DNA of 64,000 nt from Dryococelus australis. Taxonomy: Eukaryota > Arthropoda > Insecta > Phasmatodea > Phasmatidae. The notes under the pieces are model-generated. The model saw only the letters and a list, made by a program, of their open reading frames with translations, searched no databases and was not told the DNA's origin. Where the stretch lies: positions 83,577,895-83,641,894 of the forward strand of contig CM056995.1 in assembly GCA_029891345.1 (NCBI GenBank), in the 5' to 3' direction. The translations under genes were made by a program, and so were the position numbers. Shown in pieces: positions 44,853 to 58,754 of the stretch; the first letter of the stretch is position 1, and every line of letters begins with the position of its first letter.

Positions 44853-45002
44853 TAATATAGAGGTTTTGTTAATTCAAGTGTGTATTTTGTTAGCTAAACA
44901 AAATTAATTTTGTTACTTTTCAAGTTTCATTTACTCAACAAAATATTTTGTTGGAGAAACTAAATGTATTTTTTTGGCACTGAAACCTTTGTTTCAGTGC
45001 AC
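44853..45002. repeat. AACAAAAT motif cluster with two perfect palindromes
   Basis: CAACAAAATATTTTGTTG at 44937-44954 is a perfect 18-bp palindrome. GCACTGAAAC-CTTT-GTTTCAGTGC at 44977-45000 is a 10-bp stem with a 4-nt loop. Other TTTTGTTA / CAAAATTA words surround them. They look like subterminal signals of a degraded DNA transposon. Confidence 0.5.
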
Positions 45003-46794
45003 ATAAATGGAGATTGCTAACTGGAAGATTATGTGTAACAGATATAACAAACTCGCAACAAATAAAACCATTAAAATTATTTCACACAAGATCAAATGAA
45101 TGTAACATACTTCAACTGTTTAACACAATACAAAGAAAAGCAACGAAAAATACGGATTAAAATGATAACAAAATAACAATAATTATATTTACACACACAT
45201 ATATATGTATAAACTTAATCACACCAAATAGGTCAGAGTACACTGAAACTATAACCATTCAAACATACAGTCAAACAACTAACATAGTTATGTCTTGATT
45301 ACAATGACAAGTAAGACTAACTAGAATGTTAGTCTACTGTAATGGGCGAGGGGTGGGAAGTTGTTATTGAGGATTTACATCAGAATTAGCGGTGCAATTC
45401 TTTACGTATCACATAAGAGGGATTGGGGCTGAGGCTCCTAACATCTCCAGCCACACAAACATCCTACATCCAAAGCAAGGCTGGGATTGACTGGTAGTCG
45501 CGGGAAGGGAATAAATAGAGTTCTGAGTAGTAAGGATGTGCATAGTTAATATTTATAGTTGTAGTCAAGTTGGGATACGTTTTCCTACTTAAATAATACA
45601 TTTTGGACAACATCATAAGAACAGCTGAAAATTGAGTGGACTATACAGCAACGTGTTAAAAACGGCTAGCACTTAATTTTATGTTACTTTCCGACTTCAC
45701 TACACACATATACATTTGGCCCTAGGACTCCTTAGGGCAAGCAAGCAAAATCCACTGAAGTATTGATCAGTTCTGCAAAACGTTTCAATCGCCACAGGCC
45801 GTCTCTCATTTCTACAGCCACTACTGTCGCGCCTTGTACCTCAACTACAGAGCCGTGCAATAGTTGATTTAGCGATTTGTTTTAAATCCTAGGACTTTGT
45901 TTAGTAATCTTCAGGACTACCAAAACGCACTGTGTAATGTGACAGAATTTTAGTTGATACCGATCCTCCGAGTCGTTTGTTGCGAGCTCGTTGGACTGAT
46001 TCATGAGTAGGTAACAACTTAGTGACAACCGTGTACTGACTAATTTACTTATCCGGACTTACAGTGCGCAGCTGAAGCGCATACACGTGCGCATTTGCTC
46101 GCAGTTCCACAAGGACTGGAACAACGGGCTTCATCATACAGCAGCGGTTCTGGCATGGCATTTCCCGCGAGTGCACCGTGTGTAGGCGGTCTCGCATGAA
46201 GTCATCCAGAAAGAGCCAATCTTCGTGTTTTCAGCGGCGCGCCTATAACGATATAATCGTGACACCACTCCTTTGAAAACTCCCACGCCTGAATGCTGAA
46301 ATATCACAGTCCATTAAGATGCACTTTCTTTATGAACAATCCAGAAATCATTGCTTTTGGTTTGGTCTGCCCTCATTTAATATTAGCTTCATCCACAGTA
46401 GACATCAAGCATGTTGGTGAAGAGTAAGGAGCAACATGATTATAGAAAAGCAATGACTACTCAGCTACTGCAAATATTTTTATTATTATAAATAAAGGGC
46501 TATGGTAGAAATTATCAGCTTCTGTTGATAGTATTATAGCATTTTAAATTTAATATTTTAATGTATCATTCGTTAGACGCCTTAATACAAACTCCGAATA
46601 TAGATATGAATTATGGTCTGTGTAAAATTTTACTTTGTTACTTCACAAAAGGATCGTGATTTGAAATGAAAATAAATTAGCCAGTGTCCATACAATGAAT
46701 TAGCCAACGTCCTGTATTGAACTCCTTGTTGAAAGGATATATACGCTTTTATTGGAAAACAGTTAGATAACGACCAAACTGAAAGACATGCAGC
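45003..46794. other. No gene seen
   Basis: About 1.8 kb without a recognisable repeat or coding signal. Confidence 0.4.
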
Positions 46795-47034
46795 TATAGG
46801 CTGTTCACGGTAAAGTGAGCACTTTTGAAAGCTCTCTCGTTCGAGGTAATAGTCAATAAATATATTTAATTTTAACCTTAGACGTTAACTCACGAGTGCG
46901 TTGGGATATACACACTGTGTTTATTGCTTACATGACAATATTTATTTTAAAAGGTGGTTAAAGGATAAACAACGGCTGAAAGGAAAAAGTTACTAGGGCG
47001 TCAAAAGTACTCAATTTACCGTGAACAGCCTATA
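46795..47034 (+). mobile_element. MITE-2, complete copy (reference)
   Basis: Bounded by TATAGGCTGTTCACGGTAAA and the complement ending GTGAACAGCCTATA, 240 bp. It is non-coding. This is the cleanest pair of termini for the family. Confidence 0.9.
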
Positions 47035-50000
47035 ATAAAAAGTTTCATCTGCAGGATAGGCCCTGAGCAATCTTTGTGATCTGAATAAATAAAAAAGCCA
47101 CGATTAAAACATATAACAACCTACAATCATTCCAGCAATATTCTAGTCACTTCGCACATCGCCTGTACTCCATGTCAATAATTTGACTAGCGTTATAGTA
47201 AGACACTTGGCTAAGATAAAATCCTGTACACATGTAATTTTTCTCATGTATGTGCACGCTAGAAACTAACAACACGTTTAAATCATTGGCTATGGCTTTC
47301 GTTACAATTTATTTTTATAATTTAATTATATTTTATCCACAACCTTATGCTGAACATGAAAGGGGAAGAACAGACATAAATTTGAGCATCATGAGCTCTG
47401 ATATTCCCAGCAAGAAACATGATCGTCGAAAGTGTCAGGTGAAGTGTATTCTTTATGAATACTTTTACCGTTTCCTGAGACGTTCTTAACTGCGAAATAA
47501 AATCCAAGGTTCGTTTAAAAAGGTTGTAAGTGGATTGCGAATTACGTACGTTCAATACTAAAGAAGCGGAATTCTGGTTGACCCAGTGAAATACGAATTA
47601 GTTTTACACAAGAACGGCGATACGGCAATAACGAATGAAAACCGTAGACGCCTACACAGAAACAGTGTTAGAATATAATATGCAGTAAAAAAAAAAAAAA
47701 GTGAAGAACACTTGACTGAGTTTAAAGATATCAACAAACACAGTGAATGAAATCAAGTGGGAACAAGTCATTCTGTGCCAACATCGGCAAAATAAAAGTG
47801 TTCGTCCAAATGCTACTACTAATTTTTGCAGATATATAGCATATATGATTAGCATTTAGGCCTACGTATCTTTAGTTCGTGTGAGATATTGAGAAATTGA
47901 GACATGTGAAAGTAATAACACCCAAGCCACATTTGCTATCATTATATTCGTGTCATAGTTAAAAAAAAAAAAAAAAAAAAACGTGATTTCATCAGAATCA
48001 GCAAGCTGGATGTACTTTATGGTCTAATCACACAAAAATAAAAGAAACACAAATGCCACTTTTTCCGTAGCATACTTCCACTGACCTACAATATTTTACG
48101 TGGGATCTTTCGGTATATTGGCATACCTACAATGGATGAATTCGTTGAGAAATATTATATTTCATATAGTTTCCTACCTTGATTGGTATTCGAAATATTC
48201 TGGAAGAATAAAACCCTAGAAAATTTATCCCGGTTCTTAAATGAGCCTACTCAAAGTAGTATAGGCTTAGGCACAACAGTGGGATACACGTAGTTAAGCT
48301 ACATAATAGTAAATTCTTTTTCATGATAAATTCTGTTCGAAGTCTGATCGTAATATTAATGTGCATCGTGCTTACACGCACTAATTTAGCACTAATAAAG
48401 CGGGCATGGAAACTAAAAGTAGTTACGAATGATACTAAATATAAAAAATTAGCGTACGTTTAAACTAACTTGACAACTGCTGAATTAGTGACTAACATTT
48501 AGTAATATCGATACACTACATTTAAACGAAAATTCTAGCTAAACATTTTTACATAACCTCTCGGTTTATAAGAATATTCGAAGGGAAGAAAGTTTTTTGT
48601 GAGTTTGAACTTTCATTGTACATGTGAATAATTTTCGACTCAAAATACGTGTTTACCAGAACTAACATAACAAAAACACGATAATACATATACCGAGAAA
48701 TTTTTACGCATTAAGAGTGAAAGCGACTTGTTACTTTCATAACTTTCTCCAATAAACTGTGTTGTAAAAATATTAAGACATTTACATTATGTTTTCATTA
48801 TTGCGTAGTTTGGTTAGAGAATAATAAAAAAATAATAATATTTCTCAAAATAACTGATTTTCCACTGTGGCTCTTTACAAGGCAAAGGCTAATGTTTTAC
48901 GACCACACTAATTCAAATCCTTTTGTGACGAGGGAAATTTGCATTGTTGTAACCGTTAATTTTTATTGAAATAGCATAGATGCCGACACCGCCGTGAAGG
49001 GGTTGCAGAGATAATGCTTGGTAATGTATCGCTTGGCCAAGATATGAACCAAGTCTTCCCCTTCTCATAAAACAAGTGTGGAAGAACCTTTTGCTGCGCA
49101 CGCTATATGGGATAGCTGGCTTATGTCTGAAGCGAGCAACAAATTGCATGACGTTTCAGTAATCGCAGTGGCGGTATTGGGATCGTAGCTTCTTGGACAA
49201 CGTGCATGGTACCTAGCTAGTGCTTGCCGTTACGCTACTAAATGCTATCATTTCAATCCTAATTTTCTCGTATACTCAACATATACCAGGAGAAATTCCT
49301 TAACAGGATATTAGTTGCTGTGTATTGCGCTGTAGTGTCATTCTGCAATATCAATTTTTTAACACGTGTTGAAGTGAAGCTAGTTTGTTCATCACTAGTT
49401 TACTGTCTGATACTTTATTTTCGTAATCTCTAAGCTGCTTACGTGACTTCTAAAAATATTATTAGTAGGATGGATGTTTCTGTTGATACGATTTATGAAG
49501 ACGTATTTTTTTAATTTTATTTCCTACTTAATATTCTTTGAACTGCTATAAGCACGTGCCAATTATCGCGTTCAGAAAACACTTAATACTCTCTGCGAAA
49601 TAGGCAACATTGTCTTATTCGGTCCGCCTGTTTTTCAGTTGTTCCATGCTTATATTTCAGTTCCGAGGTTACCTCTGGTTTTCTGATGAGGAGAAAAAGG
49701 GTGATTGGGGGGGGGGGGGGAGGTTACCAACAAACCCTCGCACAACCCCCGTTATAGATTACCATAGTTTTCTGTCCGGATTCTCCTTCCCTTAGTTGGA
49801 GGTACCAGTTTTCACGCGCTAGAAATTCTCCTTCCCCGTCTCCCCGTCACTAAATAAGGGGGCACTACGACGACACGGGAGTATGAGATGTTGGCAGGAA
49901 TTTTATAATCGCCACTAAAGCACAGTGCATTTGACTCATCGATTTCTTAGGCAACATGAGCAGCCTAACTGTACGTGATTTGGCCAAATTTAATCGTTGC

Positions 50001-50928
50001 TACACTCCAAAATCGAAACATTCAAAACTGCTTCAAACGAGCGAATTCGACTGCAGATCTGTTGAAACTACTTCACTTCAATCAGTCAAATGCTACTGAT
50101 TCCTAGTAGATGGCGCTGGCCTGGCAGTAAAACCTCAGTGGGCTGCATTCAAATGATTCGCCGCCACTTCCTAAATCCGAGATATCGCGAGTTGTGTTGT
50201 TTTCGGCTGCTTGCCTGCAAGTTTACATGTTTTGAGATTACGGAACCGAAGCAGACTAATGTAGCACTGACATTTATAAACAGGGAAATGGTAAGTACGT
50301 GACTTAGATAATACTGTGGCGTGCATTCACTTGCTAGTGGCGCGCTACGCCTTGCACGTGTACACAAAACAGACAAACATTTGCTTCGCCATCAAGCTAA
50401 GGCAGCGAGGAGGCACGCGAAACAGTGATATGTAGTAGAATTGTTTTATTTACGAGTTATAAGAGAATTAACACAATCAATTCTCATTCTGACTGTTGAT
50501 TGTGAAAAAGCAAAACGCGCACGTGTCATTTCACAACTTGAGAGGATTCAACACAGCTGTTAAAACTGTATTCCATAGATTGTTTTAATAATTCATGGAG
50601 GAACATTTCCAAGTTGCAAGTCAATAGAAAATGTTTTAACTAACAATTATAACACAAATAATTATTCGACTTCTATACTTAGATTGTTGTCGTTTGTAAC
50701 CGTTTCTGGAAATTATCAGCAATTTTACCTACAAACTTCGGTACATTATTTCTTGAATTTGACTGATTATAATCACTGTTACAATATTAATAAAAACTAA
50801 TTTCTCACTTTGTCGCTGAAAGTTTTGAGAAAAGTTATTATTTATTACGAAGGCACTGCACACCATACAGGAGGAAAAATTTAAAAGGTGTATAAATTAA
50901 GGAGCAACATGACACGAGACATGAGAAC

Positions 50929-50935
<7 letters not shown>
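47035..50935. other. No gene recognised
   Basis: About 3.9 kb with an A run of 14 at 47687-47700, an A run of 21 at 47961-47981 and a G run of 14 at 49707-49720. Open frames of up to 79 codons on either strand show no domain. Confidence 0.4.

Positions 50936-51019
<84 letters not shown>
50936..51019. repeat. (GA)n microsatellite
   Basis: About 40 GA units. Confidence 0.95.
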
Positions 51020-51021
<2 letters not shown>

Positions 51022-51699
51022 AGAGAAACCGATATAGCTAGAGTTCCTGTCCTTGATCCTGACATCCGCAGGAAGATGCCATGCCATTAGTAATCCGCCA
51101 CTGAGTACAATTAGAAATGTTCTATATGTGATGAATACTCTAGGTATAATTGTTCAATACGGCTATTCCATGTTCTATTGACTCAATATTCTGAACTTAA
51201 GTATAGCGAAAATTTCAGTAAGCTACTATGAAGTTCGCATTTATGAATTGCATTAAGGAGGATTTCCTTGACAATAGGTTTACAGATAACTGCTTAGAAA
51301 GCCTGTCTCTGAGAGTTTATTTTGAATAACTGGAGTTTGCACCCAGAGACACGGCCATATCAGTAACAAAAGATGTTTACTTTCTCGCCATTTTATCGTC
51401 GTACCTACATATCCACATAAAATGATGCGTACAAAAACTGGAAGTTTTTAGTTACTGGAAGTTTCAGCTGCCCTTGCGCTTTATCTAAATGTTGTGACCA
51501 TAAACATCCGTTGTTTCACGTATTCGCCGTTAACGTTGGGAGAACAAAGGTATTGACGTTCATCTCGCTTTGTAACAATGGAAATGATCATGAAATTTAC
51601 TTTCAGGAATCCAACTAGGCTTAGTAGAGCTAAAATAAATTTTTTCGACAGATTTACAAAGCATTATGAGTATAATACGAATGGTCGCTATTAGAGTGT
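51020..51699. other. No feature seen
   Basis: Ordinary AT-rich sequence. Confidence 0.4.
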
Positions 51700-51722
51700 A
51701 TGTATATGTGTATATATATGTG

Positions 51723-51802
<80 letters not shown>

Positions 51803-51803
51803 T
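51700..51803. repeat. Compound (TATG)n(TA)n(CA)n microsatellite
   Basis: Degenerate GTATATATGTG words lead into a pure TA tract (about 51730-51792) and a short CA tract. Confidence 0.95.
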
Positions 51804-53508
51804 ACTTGAAGAACAAAGCACAAGAGAAGTTTATAAGCTGTGTTACGAATTATCCTTAAAAACAACCCATTAAACAGCCAAAAGCTGTGCGAATTTTTTG
51901 CATGTTCCTCGCAATTAAACACTTTTATTTCAGCTTTTGAAAAAAAAAAAAAGAACTCATCAACGTAATAAATAAAACAAACTAAACGCAAAATTTCATT
52001 GGCGCAACTCAATTTTTAAAAAACCTGCAACCTGCAAATATAAGAAGTTCACTTAAAGTTTCCATATAACTGCATTAAGAAAAGAAACAATAGGCCTATA
52101 CCACAGTTGCTTTGTTAATAATCCGTAGAAAATCATCTGCTGCTAATTCATTGAAATGTGGGCTGTTCATTTACTGCTTCTTTGTTTTGCACTGTCGTGG
52201 TGGTTCCAGAAATATACCTACCTGTTATTTTTTTCCAACCATGAACAAAACTAGTTTTATTTTTGTTTACAGAACATGTAATTTTTGAAGATCAAATTAG
52301 CAGTAGTGTCAGAGTAGAAGGCCCACGGTTAATTTTGCTATGCCACAACGACTATCTACGCGAGGCCGTATACAAGTTTTGCAAATTGCAAAAATGGTTT
52401 GTAATCACTAAGCACCATTGCCTTAGTTAACCGTGTATGAGTATATGAGATTTAATTAACAAATAACTAGATAGAGTTCAATCATTCGTTAAAAGACAGA
52501 TCACTGTTTTAAGCCTAATCTCATAGAAAAGTAAATTTCTTTGAAAAGGCAGCGGTATAGTCATCAAAGAATATCTCAGACATGCGAGGTTGCAAGACGT
52601 GTCTATAACCTGATGACAAAGAACGATGGAGGTTGGCGATATTAATAACCAACTTTATTGTGCGCGTATAACTTACACGGAGTGCAATAAGTACATGAAC
52701 TTGCTGCGATTTTTAATGTTACGTTTTGGAAAAGTCTTTCATAATGGGAATATTATGAACAGTCGCTTTGTGATTTCGTTCTGTACTCCATTTCCTTCCA
52801 TGATAAAATAACTTCGTATTTACATTGCCAGCACCATGAATTATTACACCACGCGACCTTAATTGACGTTTATTTTCTCTGCTGACAAAATTATTGCAGC
52901 GTGGTAGAATACTGAACAAGCTTTCTTCTAGAACATGCCATTTAACGCGCGTTCGCAATTGGCTCTAAAGAACGTATACGGAAAGTTTCTTCTGATATTT
53001 CTACCTCTTCGCCTACGTTTTAATACTCCTAATTCTCAACAACGTTTAGCCAAAAATCGAACTACATTAAAACATTTTACTGTGTGAAATTGATTGATTG
53101 ATTTTTAACATTGTAGGAGCATAAGTTAAGCGAATACCAAGTGCCATCAATAGCTGGCAACCAGTATGAAATCTTGATTTGTCATCCTACCACACCGACG
53201 TCCCTTACTTTACAGTTCTCATACGGCTGTATATCAATCACGCAAACGAACCGTTGACTAATCTCGCAAACTCTTCATGCAAATAAATTGTGAAACTAAA
53301 TCAACGCAGTAATCCCGATGTTTCAACGATTCCATTAATGTTAATTTCACAGATAAAATTATATCGTATGGATCAGGCTGAAAAGCGTGGACATGCGTAG
53401 GAATATAACAAATGCAGTAATTTAAGGGACATAGAAGAAAATATGTTTTTTTTTTTTTTTTTTAATTTTAGAATTATTTCAAACAAGGTCTCACTTGCGA
53501 GCACCTGT

Positions 53509-53512
<4 letters not shown>
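51804..53512. other. No gene recognised
   Basis: Two partly overlapping open frames near 52620-52960 on opposite strands show no domain; a T run is at 53447-53463. Confidence 0.4.

Positions 53513-53581
<69 letters not shown>
53513..53581. repeat. (TA)n microsatellite
   Basis: Two TA tracts joined by an AATA break. Confidence 0.95.
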
Positions 53582-53585
<4 letters not shown>

Positions 53586-53970
53586 TTTTAAACCTTTGCC
53601 CACAGAAATCAAAACGTTATTGTTATAGGGTATTAGTATTAGTCCATACGGAAAAATGAAATTACGCCCTATGCTACAAAATATAATCGCCCAGAGAAAA
53701 AAATTAATACGTCATATAGGTCTATGTTAAAATGCCAGGAAAATTTCTATTTTTAGTCGTTCATAATTTCTGTTTGTAAATTTGTTACTATGTCTTAAGA
53801 AATATGATCAATTATAATTAACATAGATTATCTTACTCGTGAAAACTAGTAATAAAATGAATATTACAATATTGCGTTCCTGCAATATTGAAAAGCTTTA
53901 TCTAACTCATAACCTTTAAGAGTAGGCCTAAGTCGTATTTGTTAACACAGTGAGGGAGGCAGATTACATA
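53582..53970. other. No feature seen
   Basis: AT-rich. Confidence 0.4.
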
Positions 53971-54380
53971 TAGGCTGTTCACGGTAAAATGAACACTTTT
54001 GAAAGGACTGCTTAAGATCTACTTGTATACACATTGTGTATTCTTTCGCCTTATCTAAAATTAACATTGTCATGGGCCTAACCACTTTATTCATGCGTTG
54101 ATCAAATGAAACTGTAAAATTATTAAGAAAGTAAATACTTTACAAATCTGCTCATTTCCACACTTCGATGCATACAAATAACAGAAATCGAAAGATATAA
54201 TTTTAAGTTAACACAAATGATTGCTTAACACTTTTTATTCGACGTTAAGTTACGGAACTTATTTCTATCCAACTTTGCTGGATAAATGTCACTCAGTGCG
54301 CCCATTTATATATGCATGGAGGGCCAGTGACTTTTTTCAAAGGTTCATTTCTAAAGTGCTCACTTTATCGTGAACAGCCT
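53971..54380 (+). mobile_element. MITE-1, complete copy
   Basis: TAGGCTGTTCACGGTAAAAT at the left, AAGTGCTCACTTTATCGTGA and ACAGCC at the right. About 410 bp, with the full internal family sequence and no coding capacity. Confidence 0.9.
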
Positions 54381-54679
54381 TTACTAAACGTGATACAACG
54401 TCGCAAATAAAATTGTACACACACGCACGTAGGTTCTTACACAGAATCAAACCCAGGATATCTCGCACTATAAGCTGGCGTTCCTTCCAACCAAGTACGT
54501 CACAGAGTTGGCAGTTACAGAGATAAAAGAAAAATACACTTACCTCATCAGAGACAACATCCAAATAAAGCTGTAAATATGATGAAAATGGATGTTTCGC
54601 GAAACATTACGTGGAATGTATTTACAACAGTACTCACTGCAACACGCACTTTAAATTCATTAACTACGGTAATATTCAT
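54381..54679. other. No feature seen between MITE-1 and MITE-2
   Basis: On the minus strand GTTTGATTCTGTG near 54450 weakly resembles a B box, but no partner A box is convincing. Confidence 0.35.
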
Positions 54680-54917
54680 TATAGGTTGTTCACGGTAAAG
54701 TGAGCACTTTTGGAAGCGTTCTCATTTGGAATAACAGTCAGTAAATATATTTTATTATTGCCGTAGACGTTAACTTCCGAGTGCAGTGGATTGTATACAC
54801 TGTGTTTATCACTTACATGACATATTTATTTTAAAAAGGTCGTTAGAGGATACAAATTGGCTGAAAGAAAAGAGTAACTAGGGCCTCAAAAGTGCTCACT
54901 TTACCGTAAACAGCCTA
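54680..54917 (+). mobile_element. MITE-2, complete copy
   Basis: TATAGGTTGTTCACGGTAAA at the left; AAGTGCTCACTTTACCGTAA and ACAGCCTA at the right. 238 bp. Confidence 0.9.
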
Positions 54918-55360
54918 CAGGATGTTTACTAGGCCTTGCGGGAAGAAAATTTGGCGATAATTCCAGGATGTCCTATTGCATAAACAGATAACAGTTTATG
55001 TAGAGTATAATAAATTTATGTTTAAAAAATAGGTAACATTTTTTAAAAAGCGGACTTACCTATCGTACTCTGCGAAAATTATTTGGACAACTATCATTGT
55101 GCTTATCAATTTTCTTTCACTTTCATTTCCCTTTTATTAAGAATGCGAGAGTGAATGGTACTCAATGGGGATCGAGTACAGAAAAAAATTTTAAGCGGTT
55201 TGAAAACGACATGGAAGCGAAGTAAATTGTAATTATTTTGTTTAATGTTACTAAAATCTATTAATCGACAGCAAAAAATCCTTGATAATTTCCGGCCTTT
55301 CCTGATTTCCAGGTTAAAAATTGTAATCCCTAGCTGATATTTTTAAGTTTTCCACGATTT
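54918..55360. other. No feature seen
   Basis: AT-rich sequence leading into a tandem array. Confidence 0.4.
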
Positions 55361-55496
55361 CCAGGTTAAGTAGACATATGTGACTAATATATTTCCAGGT
55401 TAAGTAGAGATATGTGACTAATATATTTCCAGGTTAAGTAGAGATATGTGACTAATATATTTCCAGGTTAAGTAGAGATATGTGACTAATATATTT
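55361..55496 (+). repeat. 34-bp tandem repeat, four near-identical copies
   Basis: CCAGGTTAAGTAGAGATATG recurs at 55361 (one base different), 55395, 55429 and 55463, exactly 34 bp apart. Confidence 0.95.
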
Positions 55497-56619
55497 TTAG
55501 CGCAGTGATATTGTAGTATCAGCAGTGGTCCAACTTTTTATTACTAATGTAACACTATGTAAATGCAAACAGCACCTTGAAATAAATACCATTAATTATC
55601 TTCGCCCTATTAGTAATACTTATTAGCCACTGTCTATAAATAGCTCAAGAAAGTAACACCTTACAGAGGAGAGAGTAATTGGGTAAGCATACCGTTTTGT
55701 AGAATAATCAATTCCGCCTTCCGAAAAAGTAGCAGCACCTCAATGACTTCTTATGACATAATGAACAACGTATTCCAAGCCATCAAAAGCTTAAAAACCA
55801 TATTAGTAACGTTGTATTTTTTCGGTTGCTCTTCAGTGTAATATAAGACAAAATACAGAAATCACTAATGCCATACCATAAAGTTCCAGAAGCATTTTCT
55901 TATAATTAGAATATTTTTATAAGTAAATTGTGGTCTTAAAAATAAATTTTGGATGATTACTTTGATATTAAGCAGGCTTCCATAATTTTTTGAGTTAATA
56001 CTATTTTGAATGAGATACTGATGTGATACAATATTTGTGATATACGTTTTGTATTAAAATATTACCTATTCTTCAAACAATTTTCTTTGCAGTGATCTAG
56101 GTCTACTCATATTATCTATTGAAATGGACAAACGTGCTCGATTTAACTGTTTCATATGTAACAGAAGTGCAGAATTATTTTAGAGACCGTATCAGCTTTG
56201 TCGGAATTAATAGACCTAATGTGTGAAGATGAGGATTTCGTTGTCACGAGCAATCGGGTTATTTTTTACTTCAACAAACCCTGTATGTCCTTTTATAGTT
56301 TCTTTTTTACAAATGGGATTAAAAACCAAAATATATTATCTTAGCACAAGTCACAATGAAACTACACTGAGAAAAAGAATTCTTTCAGTATACCAAATAT
56401 ATATGTTTGTGTGGCTTTTGTTTCAGTTAAATTGTATTTTATTGGTACAACCAAGCCTCATATTTATGAATATCTAAATTTTATAAGAACAAAAACTTAC
56501 AAAATTATATGGCAGTGATGATAAAACTGGAATATTTTACGCTAAGTACATAGCAGTTTTGTAGCGGTGTTTGTACAAAACATGTTCAGTTAAGAGCCCG
56601 CAGCTCGTGGAGAACTAAA
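55497..56619. other. No gene recognised
   Basis: AT-rich. An 84-codon plus-strand open frame at 56223-56477 has hydrophobic stretches but no recognisable family. Confidence 0.4.
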
Positions 56620-57010
56620 AAACAAAAGGGCAACCCACAAATAAACGTGCGCAAAAAAAATCTGCAACGTAACACCACCAAAAGATTAGGTAAAGACAAC
56701 ATTACATTTTGTTCAACCAAACAAGCCATGGGTATGTTTGTTGCAAACAAACAAACCAACAAATCAATTCGATTTCAACAACAAAATATTTCACTGACCC
56801 TATACAAGAATATATTCAGTTGCCCCACAAAACATTTTGTTAAGTAAACAAAACTTGGAAAGCAACAAAATTATTTTTGTTCACCTGTTCACCTAACAGA
56901 ATACACGCTCGGATAAACAAAACCTTTGTGTTCGGCCAAAATAAATTTAACTGTCAACAAAATATTCAGTTGAATCAACTGTACGAATATATCTGTTTGG
57001 CCACTCATTT
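56620..57010. repeat. AACAAAAT / CAACAAA motif-dense region
   Basis: CAACAAAATATTTC, AAACATTTTGTTAAG, GCAACAAAATTATTTTTGTT, CAACAAAATATTCAGTTG and similar words recur every 20-40 bp. The same vocabulary occurs at 44853-45002 and 57935-58105. Open frames of up to 95 codons across it are biased by the motif. Confidence 0.5.
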
Positions 57011-57649
57011 GATTGCCTTCATTCTGAGAAATTATTCTCAAATTTACCCCGCCGGTGTACGCATATATTGGGAAAGTGCTAATGTTCCCACATTTGTCCA
57101 GGAAACAGTCAAATGTATAAGAAAGTTCCCAATTTTGTACAGAAGCGACTCTAAACTATTTTAAGCCTTACGTTTGGTGTTATTTCCATAAAATGACAAT
57201 GTCCATATTATTATTTATAACAATAGGCGAGAAACTTCCATTACAGTTTAGAAAGTTACTAGAAATTTTTCACAGTGTTCTTTCGAAAATACAGATCGAA
57301 AGTTTGTATTTTTTCGTGATGATTAGGATAGTAAGTGTATTTATTATTGCATTATATACTTGCATTATTTGCATTATCGATAATGCATATATTGCATTAT
57401 CGATTGTATAAATATGCTTATCAACAAGTTCGACAGGAAATTGAAAAGTAAAGCTGTAAAACAATAAGATATTTATTTACACTCGTTTTTCATCATTTAA
57501 AATGTATATGTTAAAAAAAATCCAATCTTCTTCAAATAGCAACCTTAGCCGAGGCTACTAGTTTGTAGCGCTCGGAGGCGAACCATGTAGCTCCGAATCT
57601 GTGTCGGGGTCGCGATTTTTAATGTTAACCAAACCTGTTTAATGTACGT
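57011..57649. other. No feature seen
   Basis: Contains TATTGCATTATCGAT words near 57350-57405 that repeat locally. No gene. Confidence 0.4.
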
Positions 57650-57930
57650 ACACTTTAAAAAAATTTCTGGTCTACTTCCTAAACTGTAATGGAAGTTTTT
57701 AACATATACCTACATTGTATGCAAATAATATCACACATCAAGCTGCAATTATAGGAATGTTTAGCGTCACTACTTTTTTTCAAAGTTGGACACTTGCCTT
57801 CGCATTTGACTGTTTCCTAAGTAAATGTAGGAACGCTACAAAGAATAATGGGGAAATAAATTATCAATCCCCACTTTCTCACTAAGCGTATACATTGATA
57901 TGGTAAATTTCCGAATAATTTCTTAGAGTG
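57650..57930 (+). repeat. Interspersed repeat E, copy 2
   Basis: Aligns with 39640-39895, ending AATAATTTCTTAGAGTGTA. Confidence 0.6.
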
Positions 57931-57934
57931 TAGA

Positions 57935-58105
57935 GCCAAACAAATCTTAGTTGCACCAACCAAATCTTAGATATTTAGGGGCAACCAAATATGGACAACA
58001 AAATCATTTTGGTTTAAACCCACACTATATTTTACTGCCCTTATAAGAACAATTAATTCAGTTGCGCCAAACATACTTTGTTTGATTCAACAAATCCTTT
58101 TCTTC
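57935..58105. repeat. CAACAAAAT / ACCAAATC motif cluster
   Basis: CCAAACAAATC, ACCAACCAAATC, GGACAACAAAATCATTTTGG and ATTCAACAAATCC recur. It is the right-hand counterpart of 56620-57010 and may be the other end of one degraded transposon. Confidence 0.4.
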
Positions 58106-58248
58106 GGTGTTCGCACTTCCTATTATCGACTTGTAGACTCCTCTCAGGCTGCCTGCAGCGTGGTATAAGCCTCGTGTATAAATTACATTTGTTTTGAGAG
58201 CACATTTTCCATAGCACTCCTGACAGTCCCGGCTAACTTCTCTGTTAG

Positions 58249-58652
58249 AGGCTGTTTACGGTAAAGTGAGCACTTTCGAAAGACATGTTTAAGATTTACT
58301 TGTATACACATTGTGTATTCTTCCGCCATACATAAAATTTACAGTGCCGCGGACCTCGTCACTTTATTCATGCGCGGGTTAAGTGAAACTGTAATTTTTT
58401 TTAAGAGTAAATATTTTGTAAATTTGCTTTTTAATCATAAAAAAAAAAATCAAAATAAATAATATGGGTTTTCACGTATGTTTACCAAAGACTGTTATTT
58501 CAACGTTGAGATATGGAACTACATCCTCGCCATTGTTACCAACTTAACTGAGCGTATGCAAGTCAAGCGTGCCCGTTAAAATAATAGTAAGTAGGGGAAG
58601 TGACATTTTTATAGGCTTGTTTCAAAGGTGCTTAATTAATCGCGAACAGCCT
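58249..58652 (+). mobile_element. MITE-1, complete copy
   Basis: AGGCTGTTTACGGTAAAGTG at the left; AAGGTGCTTAATTAATCGCG and AACAGCC at the right. About 404 bp. Confidence 0.85.
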
Positions 58653-58754
58653 ACAGGAGAGAGTAACTCTACAACATTTAATTTGCGCCTCTACCGCGCC
58701 ACAGAGTAAACAGCTACACAGAAACGACATGTCGTGCCTCTGGAAGTGGATCTT

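Noticed and set aside
54430-54510. tRNA-like sequence on the minus strand
   Set aside because: Only a weak B-box resemblance (GTTTGATTCTG); the A box is not convincing.
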